Source: Anaerolineaceae bacterium (GTDB taxonomy: Bacteria; Chloroflexota; Anaerolineae; Anaerolineales; Anaerolineaceae). From it: DNA of 19,007 nucleotides. The stretch's first letter is position 1. Each line of letters opens with the position of its first letter. The translations under genes and the position numbers were made by a program. Where the stretch lies: positions 125,565 to 144,571 of the forward strand of contig DQHW01000017.1 of assembly GCA_003524305.1 (NCBI GenBank). The letters are read 5' to 3'. Positions 6,946 to 13,787 of this stretch are shown piece after piece. A model generated the notes under the pieces. The model did not search any database and was not told the DNA's origin. It saw only the letters and a list, made by a program, of their open reading frames with translations.

Positions 6946-8652
6946 TTATAAAGGAATCTCCAAATAAAAGGTCGACCCGACCCCAATTTGGCTTTCTGCA
7001 TGCACTTTTCCCCCAAAGCGCTCCATGGTTTTCTTAACCAGAGCCAGGCCGATCCCTGTGCCCGGGTAATCTTCAGGCTCATGTAATCTTTGGAAAATAT
7101 CAAATATTTTTTCGTGAAACTGCGGATCAAACCCCACTCCGTTGTCTGATATTGAAATAACGGCATTGTTTTCGTTCATTTTGCAGTCAATACTAATTTT
7201 TGGATCGGGATTGGCTTTTGTAAATTTCAACGCGTTATCCATTAAATTCCGCAAGACCAATGTAATCCCATCACGATCAATAAGCAGGTGATCACACTCC
7301 AAATTTCTAATAATCAAAATTTTTCGTTTAGATATTTCTTCAGCATATTCCAACAGAAGGAAATCAAAGAGGTTATTCAAATCAACATCAATTTTGATAA
7401 TTTCATTTCTGTTGGTCTTGGTATAAGATAATAAATCCTGAATAAGAAGGTCCATGCGTTGAGCCGAATCGGTTATTTTTTGCAGATAATCCAACCCTTT
7501 TGTATCAAGCTGTTGTGCATGGTCGTTTATCAACAGGGTTGAATACCCTGAAATACCCCTCAAGGGTGATTTCAAATCATGTGAAACCGTGTAATTAAAA
7601 GTTTCCAGGTCGTGATTTTTAATTTCCAGTTCACGGGTTCTCTCAATAACCCTTTGTTCCAGTTCAATTGCATTACGACGGGTAATTTCCAGCATTTTCG
7701 CCGAGGTTTCTTCTTCTTTACGATGTTCTCTGGCGTTCAAAATACTAAGGGAATAATAGTAGGCAATGATTGAAAGAAACAAGATCAACGCTATCAGGAT
7801 CGCAATGACAATTGTCTTGGTTGTTCTTCCTTGCAGGAAAAGGTCACGAGGATTATCAACTTGAAGTAAAATAATTGGCTTGTTTTTAAGATCTGATAAA
7901 TAGGCATATCCGGTTATGATCGCTTCGTTTTTTGGAATAACGTAAACATCGTCCTTAAGGATTGATGACACTGGAATAGGTGGCACATCAGTTAATAGTG
8001 TTTCTGTTGAGTAAATTCCAAGGTTTCTTAATGTAATTTTTGACAAATTGGTAATTCTTTGGTTGTCCAGCACCTTGATGAAAACAATATTCCCTTGAGG
8101 TGGACCCTCCTTTATGCTGGTCAAAATTGGGTTTGATGCAACAATCATGACAAGCCCTTGATATTGGGCAAGGCCTTTATAACCCTCGGGCCTGTTCATA
8201 TCGGCTAATTCTGGATACTCAATAATTAGAGATGAGAAATCAATTGGGGGTTCGCTGATGGATTGAGTCTCAGTATCAAAATATTCCCCATACACAATTT
8301 GATGTGAGGTGTTAAGAATAAGTATGGAATTGAGATCCAGGTTTTGATAGGTTTCATCAAACAGGTTGTTTTCGATGTATTCCTGGTTTTGGTCTTTGGC
8401 AAATTGATAAGTATCATTCCAGTTTGACCAATCCCCCAGGGCGAGTGAGGTTCGGTCTATTTCATTCTGAATAAGATTCTTAACTCGAATGAGTTCCAGC
8501 TCGGTGAACCTGTTTTCTCCATTTTTAACCACCTGGTTGATGCTGATGATCACCATGGGGAAGATAACGAGCGAGACAACAATTCCCAATCCGGCGGCAA
8601 TAAGCGCCGAAGTGTTTTTTTGTAATACCTCTTTAATTTTGCTGTATACCAT
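6946..8652 (-). CDS. CHASE4-domain sensor histidine kinase (orphan)
   Basis: Membrane sensor kinase, 568 aa from the chosen start. Membrane helix 1 spans about residues 15-40. An extracellular sensor domain of about 240 residues carries the CHASE4-type segment GDWSNWNDTYQF followed by an ENNL...DLNSI stretch. Helix 2 is about 280-302 and is followed by a coiled coil (306-350). The HisKA box has H358 in VSHDLKSPLRG. The ATPase domain shows an N-box (N469, N473), G1 DNGVGFD (503-509) and G2 GTGIGLAL (531-538). All catalytic boxes are intact. No response regulator is in the window, so its partner is unknown. The frame is open up to a TTG at 8682, but ATG 8652 has a nearby GGA and is preferred. 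The gene is AT-rich and lies between repeat clusters 2 and 3. Confidence 0.88.
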   Translation of the reverse strand: MVYSKIKEVLQKNTSALIAAGLGIVVSLVIFPMVIISINQVVKNGENRFTELELIRVKNLIQNEIDRTSLALGDWSNWNDTYQFAKDQNQEYIENNLFDETYQNLDLNSILILNTSHQIVYGEYFDTETQSISEPPIDFSSLIIEYPELADMNRPEGYKGLAQYQGLVMIVASNPILTSIKEGPPQGNIVFIKVLDNQRITNLSKITLRNLGIYSTETLLTDVPPIPVSSILKDDVYVIPKNEAIITGYAYLSDLKNKPIILLQVDNPRDLFLQGRTTKTIVIAILIALILFLSIIAYYYSLSILNAREHRKEEETSAKMLEITRRNAIELEQRVIERTRELEIKNHDLETFNYTVSHDLKSPLRGISGYSTLLINDHAQQLDTKGLDYLQKITDSAQRMDLLIQDLLSYTKTNRNEIIKIDVDLNNLFDFLLLEYAEEISKRKILIIRNLECDHLLIDRDGITLVLRNLMDNALKFTKANPDPKISIDCKMNENNAVISISDNGVGFDPQFHEKIFDIFQRLHEPEDYPGTGIGLALVKKTMERFGGKVHAESQIGVGSTFYLEIPL

Positions 8653-8817
8653 TATTATTCCGATAACACTAAATGTGTACAAAAGGTTTCCTAAATTATA
8701 TGCTTTTGTATCAATAGAATTAACTACTATTATTAATAAATAGTTACGTCATCTAATATAAAAAAACATGACATTTAATCTGGTCAAGGCAGATTTGTGA
8801 TGTTACCCATTTTGGAT

Positions 8818-9275
8818 GGACCGTTGACCGACCATTAAGCAAAACAATCCGTGAATCTGCACTCGATTTTCTGAATAGCATCAACAAATTGGTACGTCAA
8901 CGTCCCTGGCGTAAAGGTATTTAATGTTGGGGTGCTGCCGGGACGTTGACAGCACCCTCCAGTGCCTTATTAAATATTGTTCGTAGGGTGGCGTCAACGA
9001 TCCAAAACCTAACATGGAATACCGATCAACTTCAACGGATCGTTGACCCACCATTAATCAAAACAATCCATGAATCTGCACTCGATTTTCTGAATAGCAT
9101 CAACAAATTGGTGCGTCAACGTCCCTGGCATAAAGGTATTTAATGTTGGGGTGCTGCCGGGACGTTGACAGCACCCTACAGTGCCTTATTACGTATTGTT
9201 TGTAGGGTGGCTTCAATAATCCAAAACCCAACGTGGATTACCGACCAACTTCAACGGATCGTTGACCCACCATTA
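8818..9275. repeat. Palindromic repeat cluster 3 (two full 186-bp units in 219-bp tandem, plus a partial third)
   Basis: Unit A is 8818-9003 and unit B is 9037-9222. Left ends at 8818, 9037 and 9256 give an exact 219-bp period (186 bp unit plus 33 bp spacer). The third copy stops after about 20 bp. Both units carry about 41 bp more between the left end and the core than the unit in cluster 2; that extra part includes GAATCTGCACTCGATTTTC. In unit B, GTCAACGTCCC (9115-9125) is the inverse of 9159-9169, GGGTGCTG (9149-9156) is the inverse of 9169-9176, and CACCCTAC (9172-9179) is the inverse of 9202-9209. The cluster lies upstream of the kinase gene. Confidence 0.9.
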
Positions 9276-9310
9276 CACTATAATTCGATAGTCAAAGACA
9301 TAGTTCTGGA

Positions 9311-9412
9311 TACGTTTTTGTAAAGAGTTAACAGGCAAATCTGGTGGGGATTGCCGCGCCGCAAGAACAGCGGCTCGCAACACTTGCACTGGCTGCAAGT
9401 GCCAGTGTGACA
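9311..9412 (+). repeat. Degenerate second copy of the REP-like right arm
   Basis: 9314-9360 aligns with 5671-5717 (38 of 47 by eye). GGCTCGCAA follows at 9372-9380. The tail holds two mutually exclusive hairpins: CACTTGCA/TGCAAGTG (9381-9388 with 9394-9401) and CACTGGC/GCCAGTG (9387-9393 with 9401-9407). It marks the right limit of the repeat-rich block. Confidence 0.6.
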
Positions 9413-9424
9413 TTTTTAGACCTG

Positions 9425-9478
9425 TTGCACATCATGCAAATAAGTTGACAATGGCGCATTCCTCTCTATAATCAAAGC
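9425..9478 (+). promoter_or_regulatory. Near-consensus promoter with upstream palindrome; transcript apparently leaderless
   Basis: TTGACA (9445-9450) and TATAAT (9467-9472) are both perfect sigma70 boxes, 16 bp apart. The ATG of the next gene begins 7 bases after the -10 box, where transcription itself should start. There is no room for a ribosome site. The palindrome TTGCA-n5-TGCAA (9425-9439) ends 5 bp before the -35 box and could bind a regulator. Confidence 0.8.
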
Positions 9479-11167
9479 ATGTCCCCTGAAAAAACCATTG
9501 CTTTACTTGACGTCTCTTCGCTTGCCTACGGCGAACGTGTCTGTGCCGCCGCGGTGCAAGGGCTGCTCAATCGCAGCGGACCGAAGGTCTTTCTGGATTA
9601 TGGCTATTATGACGACCCTTTGGCCCGCCGCACCAACGAAGTCTTCATGGATGACGATTTCTGGTACGGCAAATACCGCGCCATGCTCGGTAATCAAGAT
9701 CAAAATAACCTGGATTATTACAAACGCGAACACGGATTCAAGGTTCAGCCGGTCAAAAGCCTGGATGAATTGGTCAAGCAACACCTCCCTGCCTTCAAGG
9801 GCTACGTGGTCTGGGATGACTCCCAGCCGGATAGCATAAACGTAGCCGTCATGTTGGCTGGTCTTGAAGAGCTGATTGCCGTCAGCCCCGACCGTGAAGC
9901 ATGGGTCAAGCAGTTTAACCTGGCGAAAACTCATGACTTGCGCGGAAAATGGCGCAACAGAGTAGAAATTTACACCTGGGCTTTCGAGAACCTTTTTCCG
10001 CGCTGCAAAAAGGGCATGCTGGCCTGCCTCGAACCGGGCTGGGAACGGCCCGAATTTCTCGATTACACAGTGCAAAACAACATCTTCATCTACAACCTCT
10101 CGAGCACCTTCAAGGGCTTTGGCAGCACCGCCCTATTGCTGCTGGCTTTCGGTCCGCCCTGGCTGCGTGAACTGCTTTTCGCCCTGCGCCTGGATGGCGT
10201 CTTGAAGCGCCTGGCGCTCTCATGGATGGGACGCAAGTCTGCCGAGGTCAATCTCTCCAACCGAATTCAATCCGCGGTGGAGGCTTTGCCCTACCCGACC
10301 ATTTTCGGCTGGCACACCAAACGCGATGATGAACTGACCTTCATGCTCCAACTTTCATCCAATGGCTTGCGACTGGTGCCCTCACATCTGGCCGGCAATT
10401 TCTCATTTCACAGCCAGGTAAAATCGCTGGGCGAGTTCAAAGCCGATCCCCTGCCCGAGGTCAAGCTTGATCCGCAGGGAGTTTACGTCACATTCACCCT
10501 CTCAGACGGCGACCAACTGATGATGATGAACACCGCAGAGTTGGGCAACTGGAACAGCCCCGCACGCGGCAGCATCCCATTTAATTGGGAGACACAACCG
10601 CTCCTGATTGAACTAGCCCCTGCCTTGCTTGAGCGTTTCTCGCGCACCAAAACCGCCATGGATTGCCTGGTGGCAGGTCCGTCTGGCGCGGGTTACGTCG
10701 TGCCGCCCCTGGCCGCTCATTTCGCGCATTACATGAAATCCACGGCGCAAACCTGCAAAAAGGCCGGCATCAACGTGGTCACCACCTATGTGGCTGATCC
10801 GCCGCGGAGGGTGCTCAAACAGCTTGTCAAACACAAAGGGCATTTGCTCGGCTTTCTCAGCGGTTACGCCATCGTGACCCGAGCCCCGCAGGAGTTTGTG
10901 CAGGGCACGCCTGTCTTCGCCAACGAAATTCCACAGGCCGCCCATATTTGGGATACCGCCGATCAACTCTTGTCGCGGTTGGAGGGGTTAATCCTTACAG
11001 CTAACGGTAAACCGCGTTTTATCGGTGTGCATCTGTTTGCCTATCGCACCAGCATTGATGACGTGGCAGATTTCATAAAGAAACACAACTCTGAACACCT
11101 TCATTTTGTACGTGCAGACGAATTTTTGCTTTTAGCCCAACAGCACCTGAATAATTCATCGAAGTAG
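9479..11167 (+). CDS. GxGYxYP-family protein, putative glycoside hydrolase
   Basis: A 562-residue protein of the GxGYxYP family, known mainly as a putative carbohydrate-active family. The N-terminal domain begins immediately (IALLDVSSLAYGERVCAAAV, then QGLLNRSGPKVFLDYG), matching the family pattern of LxGLxNRxxPxxFL. The name motif is present in variant form as G403-A-G-Y406-V-V-P409 within AGPSGAGYVVPPLAAHF. No signal peptide or membrane helix is seen at the N-terminus, and an in-frame TGA at 9446-9448 rules out a longer protein, so it should act in the cytoplasm. A GPH-type sugar symporter follows after 10 bp, suggesting that the pair imports and then processes a glycoside or oligosaccharide. 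The catalytic residues of this family are not something I can point to, and the substrate is unknown. Confidence 0.75.
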   Translation: MSPEKTIALLDVSSLAYGERVCAAAVQGLLNRSGPKVFLDYGYYDDPLARRTNEVFMDDDFWYGKYRAMLGNQDQNNLDYYKREHGFKVQPVKSLDELVKQHLPAFKGYVVWDDSQPDSINVAVMLAGLEELIAVSPDREAWVKQFNLAKTHDLRGKWRNRVEIYTWAFENLFPRCKKGMLACLEPGWERPEFLDYTVQNNIFIYNLSSTFKGFGSTALLLLAFGPPWLRELLFALRLDGVLKRLALSWMGRKSAEVNLSNRIQSAVEALPYPTIFGWHTKRDDELTFMLQLSSNGLRLVPSHLAGNFSFHSQVKSLGEFKADPLPEVKLDPQGVYVTFTLSDGDQLMMMNTAELGNWNSPARGSIPFNWETQPLLIELAPALLERFSRTKTAMDCLVAGPSGAGYVVPPLAAHFAHYMKSTAQTCKKAGINVVTTYVADPPRRVLKQLVKHKGHLLGFLSGYAIVTRAPQEFVQGTPVFANEIPQAAHIWDTADQLLSRLEGLILTANGKPRFIGVHLFAYRTSIDDVADFIKKHNSEHLHFVRADEFLLLAQQHLNNSSK

Positions 11168-11177
11168 AGGAGCAACC

Positions 11178-12521
11178 ATGTTAGCCAAACTACCCCTGAA
11201 GACCAAAGTCGCTTATGGTATTGCAGATTTGGGAATCTCGCTGCTTACCGCGTCCATCCAGTTCTTTCTGCTGTTTTATTACACAGACATTTTGGGCATC
11301 GACCCCGGCCTGGCGGGCACTGCCCTGTTGGTGGGCAAGCTCACCTGGGATGCCATCAACGATCCCTTGTTCGGATTTATCACCGACCGCACCAAGAGCC
11401 GCTGGGGCAGGCGCAAACCCTACATGCTCTTTGGCGCCGTCCCCTTTGGCTTGACGATTTGGCTGCTCTTCTCACTGCCGCCCGGCATGACCGGCGCGAC
11501 TGCTTTCCTGGCTATTTTGGGCTCCTTCCTGCTGGTGGATACCACCCAGACCCTGGTCAGTGTGCCTTACTATGCACTTTCAGCAGAATTGACCCGCGAT
11601 TATGATGAACGCACTTCGCTGATCTCGATCCGTATGATCTTCACCGTGGTAGGCTACATCATGGGCGCTGCGCTCACCACATTGATTGCGGGCATCTTTA
11701 TGAATATGGGCTGGTCAAAGACCGCAGCCTACAGCGGTATGGGCGCCATCTTCGGCTTTGTGGCCATAGTCACTGCCCTGGTCACCACCTTTGGGGTTAA
11801 AGAAACACCTAATCCAGACCTTGAACCGGCTAAAATGCCGGCCTTCTCTCAACTCAAACACATCTTTAAAAATCGTCCTTTTGTTCAGTATATGATCATG
11901 AGCACGATTATCAGCATCAGTTTCACCCTGCTGACGGCCTTGCTGCCTTACTTTTTGACCTATCAACTGCAAATGACGGATCAAATTCCGCTGGTCATGA
12001 TGGTTATGCTGGTTACCATTGCCATCTTCCTGGTTCCGTGGCGGCTGGCTTCTAAAAAACTGAATAAGGGGCCGGCCTACGCGTTGGGTTTAGGCATCGC
12101 CAGTGTTGCCATCCTCGGTGCTTTCTTCCTGCCCCAAGGACCCACCCCCTTGATCTACGTGGTAGCTTTCGTGGCGGGAATGGGTTTCTCGGCACAATAC
12201 GTCTTCCCATGGAGTATGATCCCGGATGTGATTGAAGTGGACCAGGCGCAAACCGGCGAACGGCATGAGGGAGTCTATTTTGGGGTCAACAATTTCTTGG
12301 GCAAGCTGACCGGCGCAATCGGCATTGCTGCCAGCGGTTGGGCGCTTTCGCTCTACGGATACGTTCCGAACGTGGCTCAAACCGAGCACGCCTTGTTTGG
12401 CATACGCTTCTTCTTTGCCATCGTACCGGTGATCGCTTTTATGGTGGCGCTGCCGCTCTTAATCTGGTATCCGATCACCCGGCAGAATCACGAACAAATG
12501 ACAGGCAAAGTTACCAAATAG
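11178..12521 (+). CDS. GPH family (MelB-like) sugar:cation symporter
   Basis: A 447-residue, twelve-helix transporter of the glycoside-pentoside-hexuronide:cation symporter family. The diagnostic loop is clear: W57-D58-A-I-N-D62-P63 followed by TDRTKSRWGRRKPYML. D58 and D62 correspond to the cation-binding Asp pair (D55, D59) of E. coli MelB, so ion-coupled uptake is expected. A second family feature is the segment FSAQYVFPWSMIPDVIEVDQ in the second half. GAGGAGC ahead of the ATG is a good ribosome site. The gene is 10 bp behind the GxGYxYP gene and is followed by an intrinsic terminator, so the two form a short operon. The substrate cannot be named; glycosides, pentosides and hexuronides are all carried by relatives. 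Confidence 0.9.
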   Translation: MLAKLPLKTKVAYGIADLGISLLTASIQFFLLFYYTDILGIDPGLAGTALLVGKLTWDAINDPLFGFITDRTKSRWGRRKPYMLFGAVPFGLTIWLLFSLPPGMTGATAFLAILGSFLLVDTTQTLVSVPYYALSAELTRDYDERTSLISIRMIFTVVGYIMGAALTTLIAGIFMNMGWSKTAAYSGMGAIFGFVAIVTALVTTFGVKETPNPDLEPAKMPAFSQLKHIFKNRPFVQYMIMSTIISISFTLLTALLPYFLTYQLQMTDQIPLVMMVMLVTIAIFLVPWRLASKKLNKGPAYALGLGIASVAILGAFFLPQGPTPLIYVVAFVAGMGFSAQYVFPWSMIPDVIEVDQAQTGERHEGVYFGVNNFLGKLTGAIGIAASGWALSLYGYVPNVAQTEHALFGIRFFFAIVPVIAFMVALPLLIWYPITRQNHEQMTGKVTK

Positions 12522-12529
12522 TTAATTAG

Positions 12530-12558
12530 TCCCCCTGGAATAAATTCCGGGGGGATTT
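12530..12558 (+). terminator. Intrinsic terminator of the GxGYxYP-symporter operon
   Basis: TCCCCCTGGAA pairs with TTCCGGGGGGA around a TAAA loop (one T-G wobble), an 11-bp GC-rich stem directly after the symporter stop. The following T-run is short (ATTTC), so efficiency may be moderate. Confidence 0.75.
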
Positions 12559-12587
12559 CATGTCAAGCTGACCAAAACATAATATAG

Positions 12588-12616
12588 TTGATTTAATGTA
12601 TCTTATAGGATACAAT
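12588..12616 (+). promoter_or_regulatory. HigBA promoter with palindromic operator
   Basis: TTGATT (12588-12593) and TACAAT (12611-12616) are 17 bp apart. The palindrome TGTATC-n6-GATACA (12597-12602 with 12609-12614) overlaps the -10 box and is the likely site for antitoxin autorepression. The toxin ATG begins only 5 bases after the -10 box, so the transcript would start at or within the start codon. Confidence 0.65.
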
Positions 12617-12620
12617 AATT

Positions 12621-12935
12621 ATGATTGAGGTTCGAGAAACAGAAATTTATAAAAAGTGGTTCGGGTCGATTAAAGATCGAAAAACAAGATCCATTATCGA
12701 TATCCGCATCAGAAGAATCTCACTCGGGAACTTTGGTGATGTCGAACCGGTAGGAAAAGGGATTTCTGAACTCAGAATTGATTGTGGCCCGGGTTTCAGA
12801 GTCTATTTTCTCAAGCGTGGAAATATATTGGTAATACTTTTGTGCGGCGGAGATAAATCCACACAAGAGAAAGATATTCAAAAAGCAATTGAACTCGCCC
12901 GATGGGTGATGGAGCAAGACCATGAGAAAAAATAA
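12621..12935 (+). CDS. higB: HigB-like RelE/ParE-superfamily toxin
   Basis: A 104-residue toxin of the addiction-module killer type (TIGR02683-like). The signature segments are present: IRRISLGNFGDVEPVGKGI, ELRIDCGPGFRVYFLKRG and ILLCGGDKSTQEKDI, followed by KAIELARW. Relatives inhibit translation by ribosome-associated mRNA cleavage. The toxin-first order with the antitoxin behind is the HigBA arrangement, opposite to the DinJ-YafQ pair in this window. It overlaps the antitoxin gene by 14 bp. No ribosome site is seen before the ATG, which sits very close to the -10 box. Confidence 0.9.
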   Translation: MIEVRETEIYKKWFGSIKDRKTRSIIDIRIRRISLGNFGDVEPVGKGISELRIDCGPGFRVYFLKRGNILVILLCGGDKSTQEKDIQKAIELARWVMEQDHEKK

Positions 12936-13215
12936 AACGACATTATGGGATGCAGTAGAACACCTTGAAACCACAGAGGATATGGTTGCCTATCTTGAAA
13001 CGGCTTTGGAAGACGGCGATCCTGCTCTGATATCGGCAGTTCTTGGCGACTTGGCACGCGCAAAAGGGATGACCGAAATTGCCGAAAAAACGGGTCTGGG
13101 GCGCACCAGCCTTTACAAAGCCTTATCCCCTGAAGGACATCCTGAATTTGAAACAGTCTTGAGAGTGATCAACGCACTGGGTTTGAAGTTAAAAGCAGTT
13201 GAACTAAAATCGTAA
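12922..13215 (+). CDS. higA: HigA-like helix-turn-helix antitoxin
   Basis: A 97-residue antitoxin of the putative addiction-module antidote family (TIGR02684-like). The N-terminal half (WDAVEHLETTEDMVAYLETALEDGD) is acidic, and the C-terminal half carries a helix-turn-helix: MTEIAEKTGLGRTSLYKALS, then PEFETVLRVINALGLKL. It should bind and neutralise the preceding toxin and repress the shared promoter through the palindrome overlapping its -10 box. Translation is probably coupled to the toxin by the 14-bp overlap. A strong terminator follows 65 bp after the stop. Confidence 0.9.
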   Translation: MRKNKTTLWDAVEHLETTEDMVAYLETALEDGDPALISAVLGDLARAKGMTEIAEKTGLGRTSLYKALSPEGHPEFETVLRVINALGLKLKAVELKS

Positions 13216-13278
13216 ATAGAATTCAAAAATTATAATTAAGACAGTTATCGGGTTTGGTTATTTGAGGTTTAACCCAAG

Positions 13279-13310
13279 AAACCGGGGATTTTTGAAAATC
13301 CCCGGTTTTT
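13279..13310 (+). terminator. Intrinsic terminator after HigBA, possibly bidirectional
   Basis: ACCGGGGATTTT (13281-13292) pairs with AAAATCCCCGGT (13295-13306) and is followed by TTTTTCT. It lies between the plus-strand HigA gene and the 3' end of the minus-strand lipoprotein gene. The minus-strand reading also gives a hairpin, with a poorer T-run. Confidence 0.85.
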
Positions 13311-13322
13311 CTGTAATCTTAA

Positions 13323-13724
13323 TTATTGAACATTGATGGTGACTTCAAAGGTCTCTATCGGGGGATTGTCAGGCTCAAATGTGCGCCAGTATTTCAGCTT
13401 CAGCGTGGTGGCGCCGGCGCTGACAGCGGTGAACTTAAATTTGTACGTGCCGCCAACACCGGTCATGCCGGGTCTGAGCCTAAAATCAGTCGAATAATCC
13501 GGTTCGCCTAGAAGCTGCAGGATATTCTCGTCAACCGAGTCAACCTCCCAAGTGTAGCCGGTGGTGGGGTTTCCGTCGATGCTGATGAGCAGGGTTTCGC
13601 CGGGCTTCATCGAAAGCGAACTACCATTATCATCCGCGCTGATCTTGATGGTCTTGCCTTTACAAGCTATAAGCATAAGCGCCGCCATTAACAAAGCAAA
13701 AAGGGATAAAAAATTGCGTTTCAT
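13323..13724 (-). CDS. Chagasin-like (I42 family) protease inhibitor lipoprotein
   Basis: A 133-residue lipoprotein. The signal peptide ends in the lipobox L18-I-A-C21, so the mature protein should be lipid-anchored outside the cytoplasmic membrane. The three I42 (chagasin) loops are visible: N52-PTTGYTW-59, the Gly-rich loop GVGGT (89-93), and a third loop YWRTFEP that is RTF instead of the usual RPW. In characterised members these loops block papain-type cysteine proteases. The start is set at the ATG preceded by GGAGG 5 bases upstream; the frame stays open 10 codons further but without such a site. It lies 63 bp behind the DUF998 gene and may share its transcript. Confidence 0.88.
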   Translation of the reverse strand: MKRNFLSLFALLMAALMLIACKGKTIKISADDNGSSLSMKPGETLLISIDGNPTTGYTWEVDSVDENILQLLGEPDYSTDFRLRPGMTGVGGTYKFKFTAVSAGATTLKLKYWRTFEPDNPPIETFEVTINVQ

Positions 13725-13787
13725 ATATCCTCCATAAATGGATTGACTAATCAACAGACGGCTTTAAGTGGATTATGGTTCCCAAGA

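Noticed and set aside
8946..9143. Short plus-strand open frame inside repeat cluster 3
   Set aside because: It consists of palindromic repeat sequence, and the same sequence in clusters 1 and 2 does not keep a frame.
8818..9275. CRISPR array
   Set aside because: The 219-bp period, nearly identical whole units and constant spacers do not fit a CRISPR repeat-spacer pattern.
5783..9275. Integron attC sites, suggested by inverted ends around cargo genes
   Set aside because: The ends do not match the attC core patterns GTTRRRY and RYYYAAC in the needed places, and no integrase is in the window.
9503..10075. Minus-strand open frame of 190 codons opposite the GxGYxYP gene
   Set aside because: The plus-strand frame continues far beyond it with family motifs; the antisense frame shows no domain.
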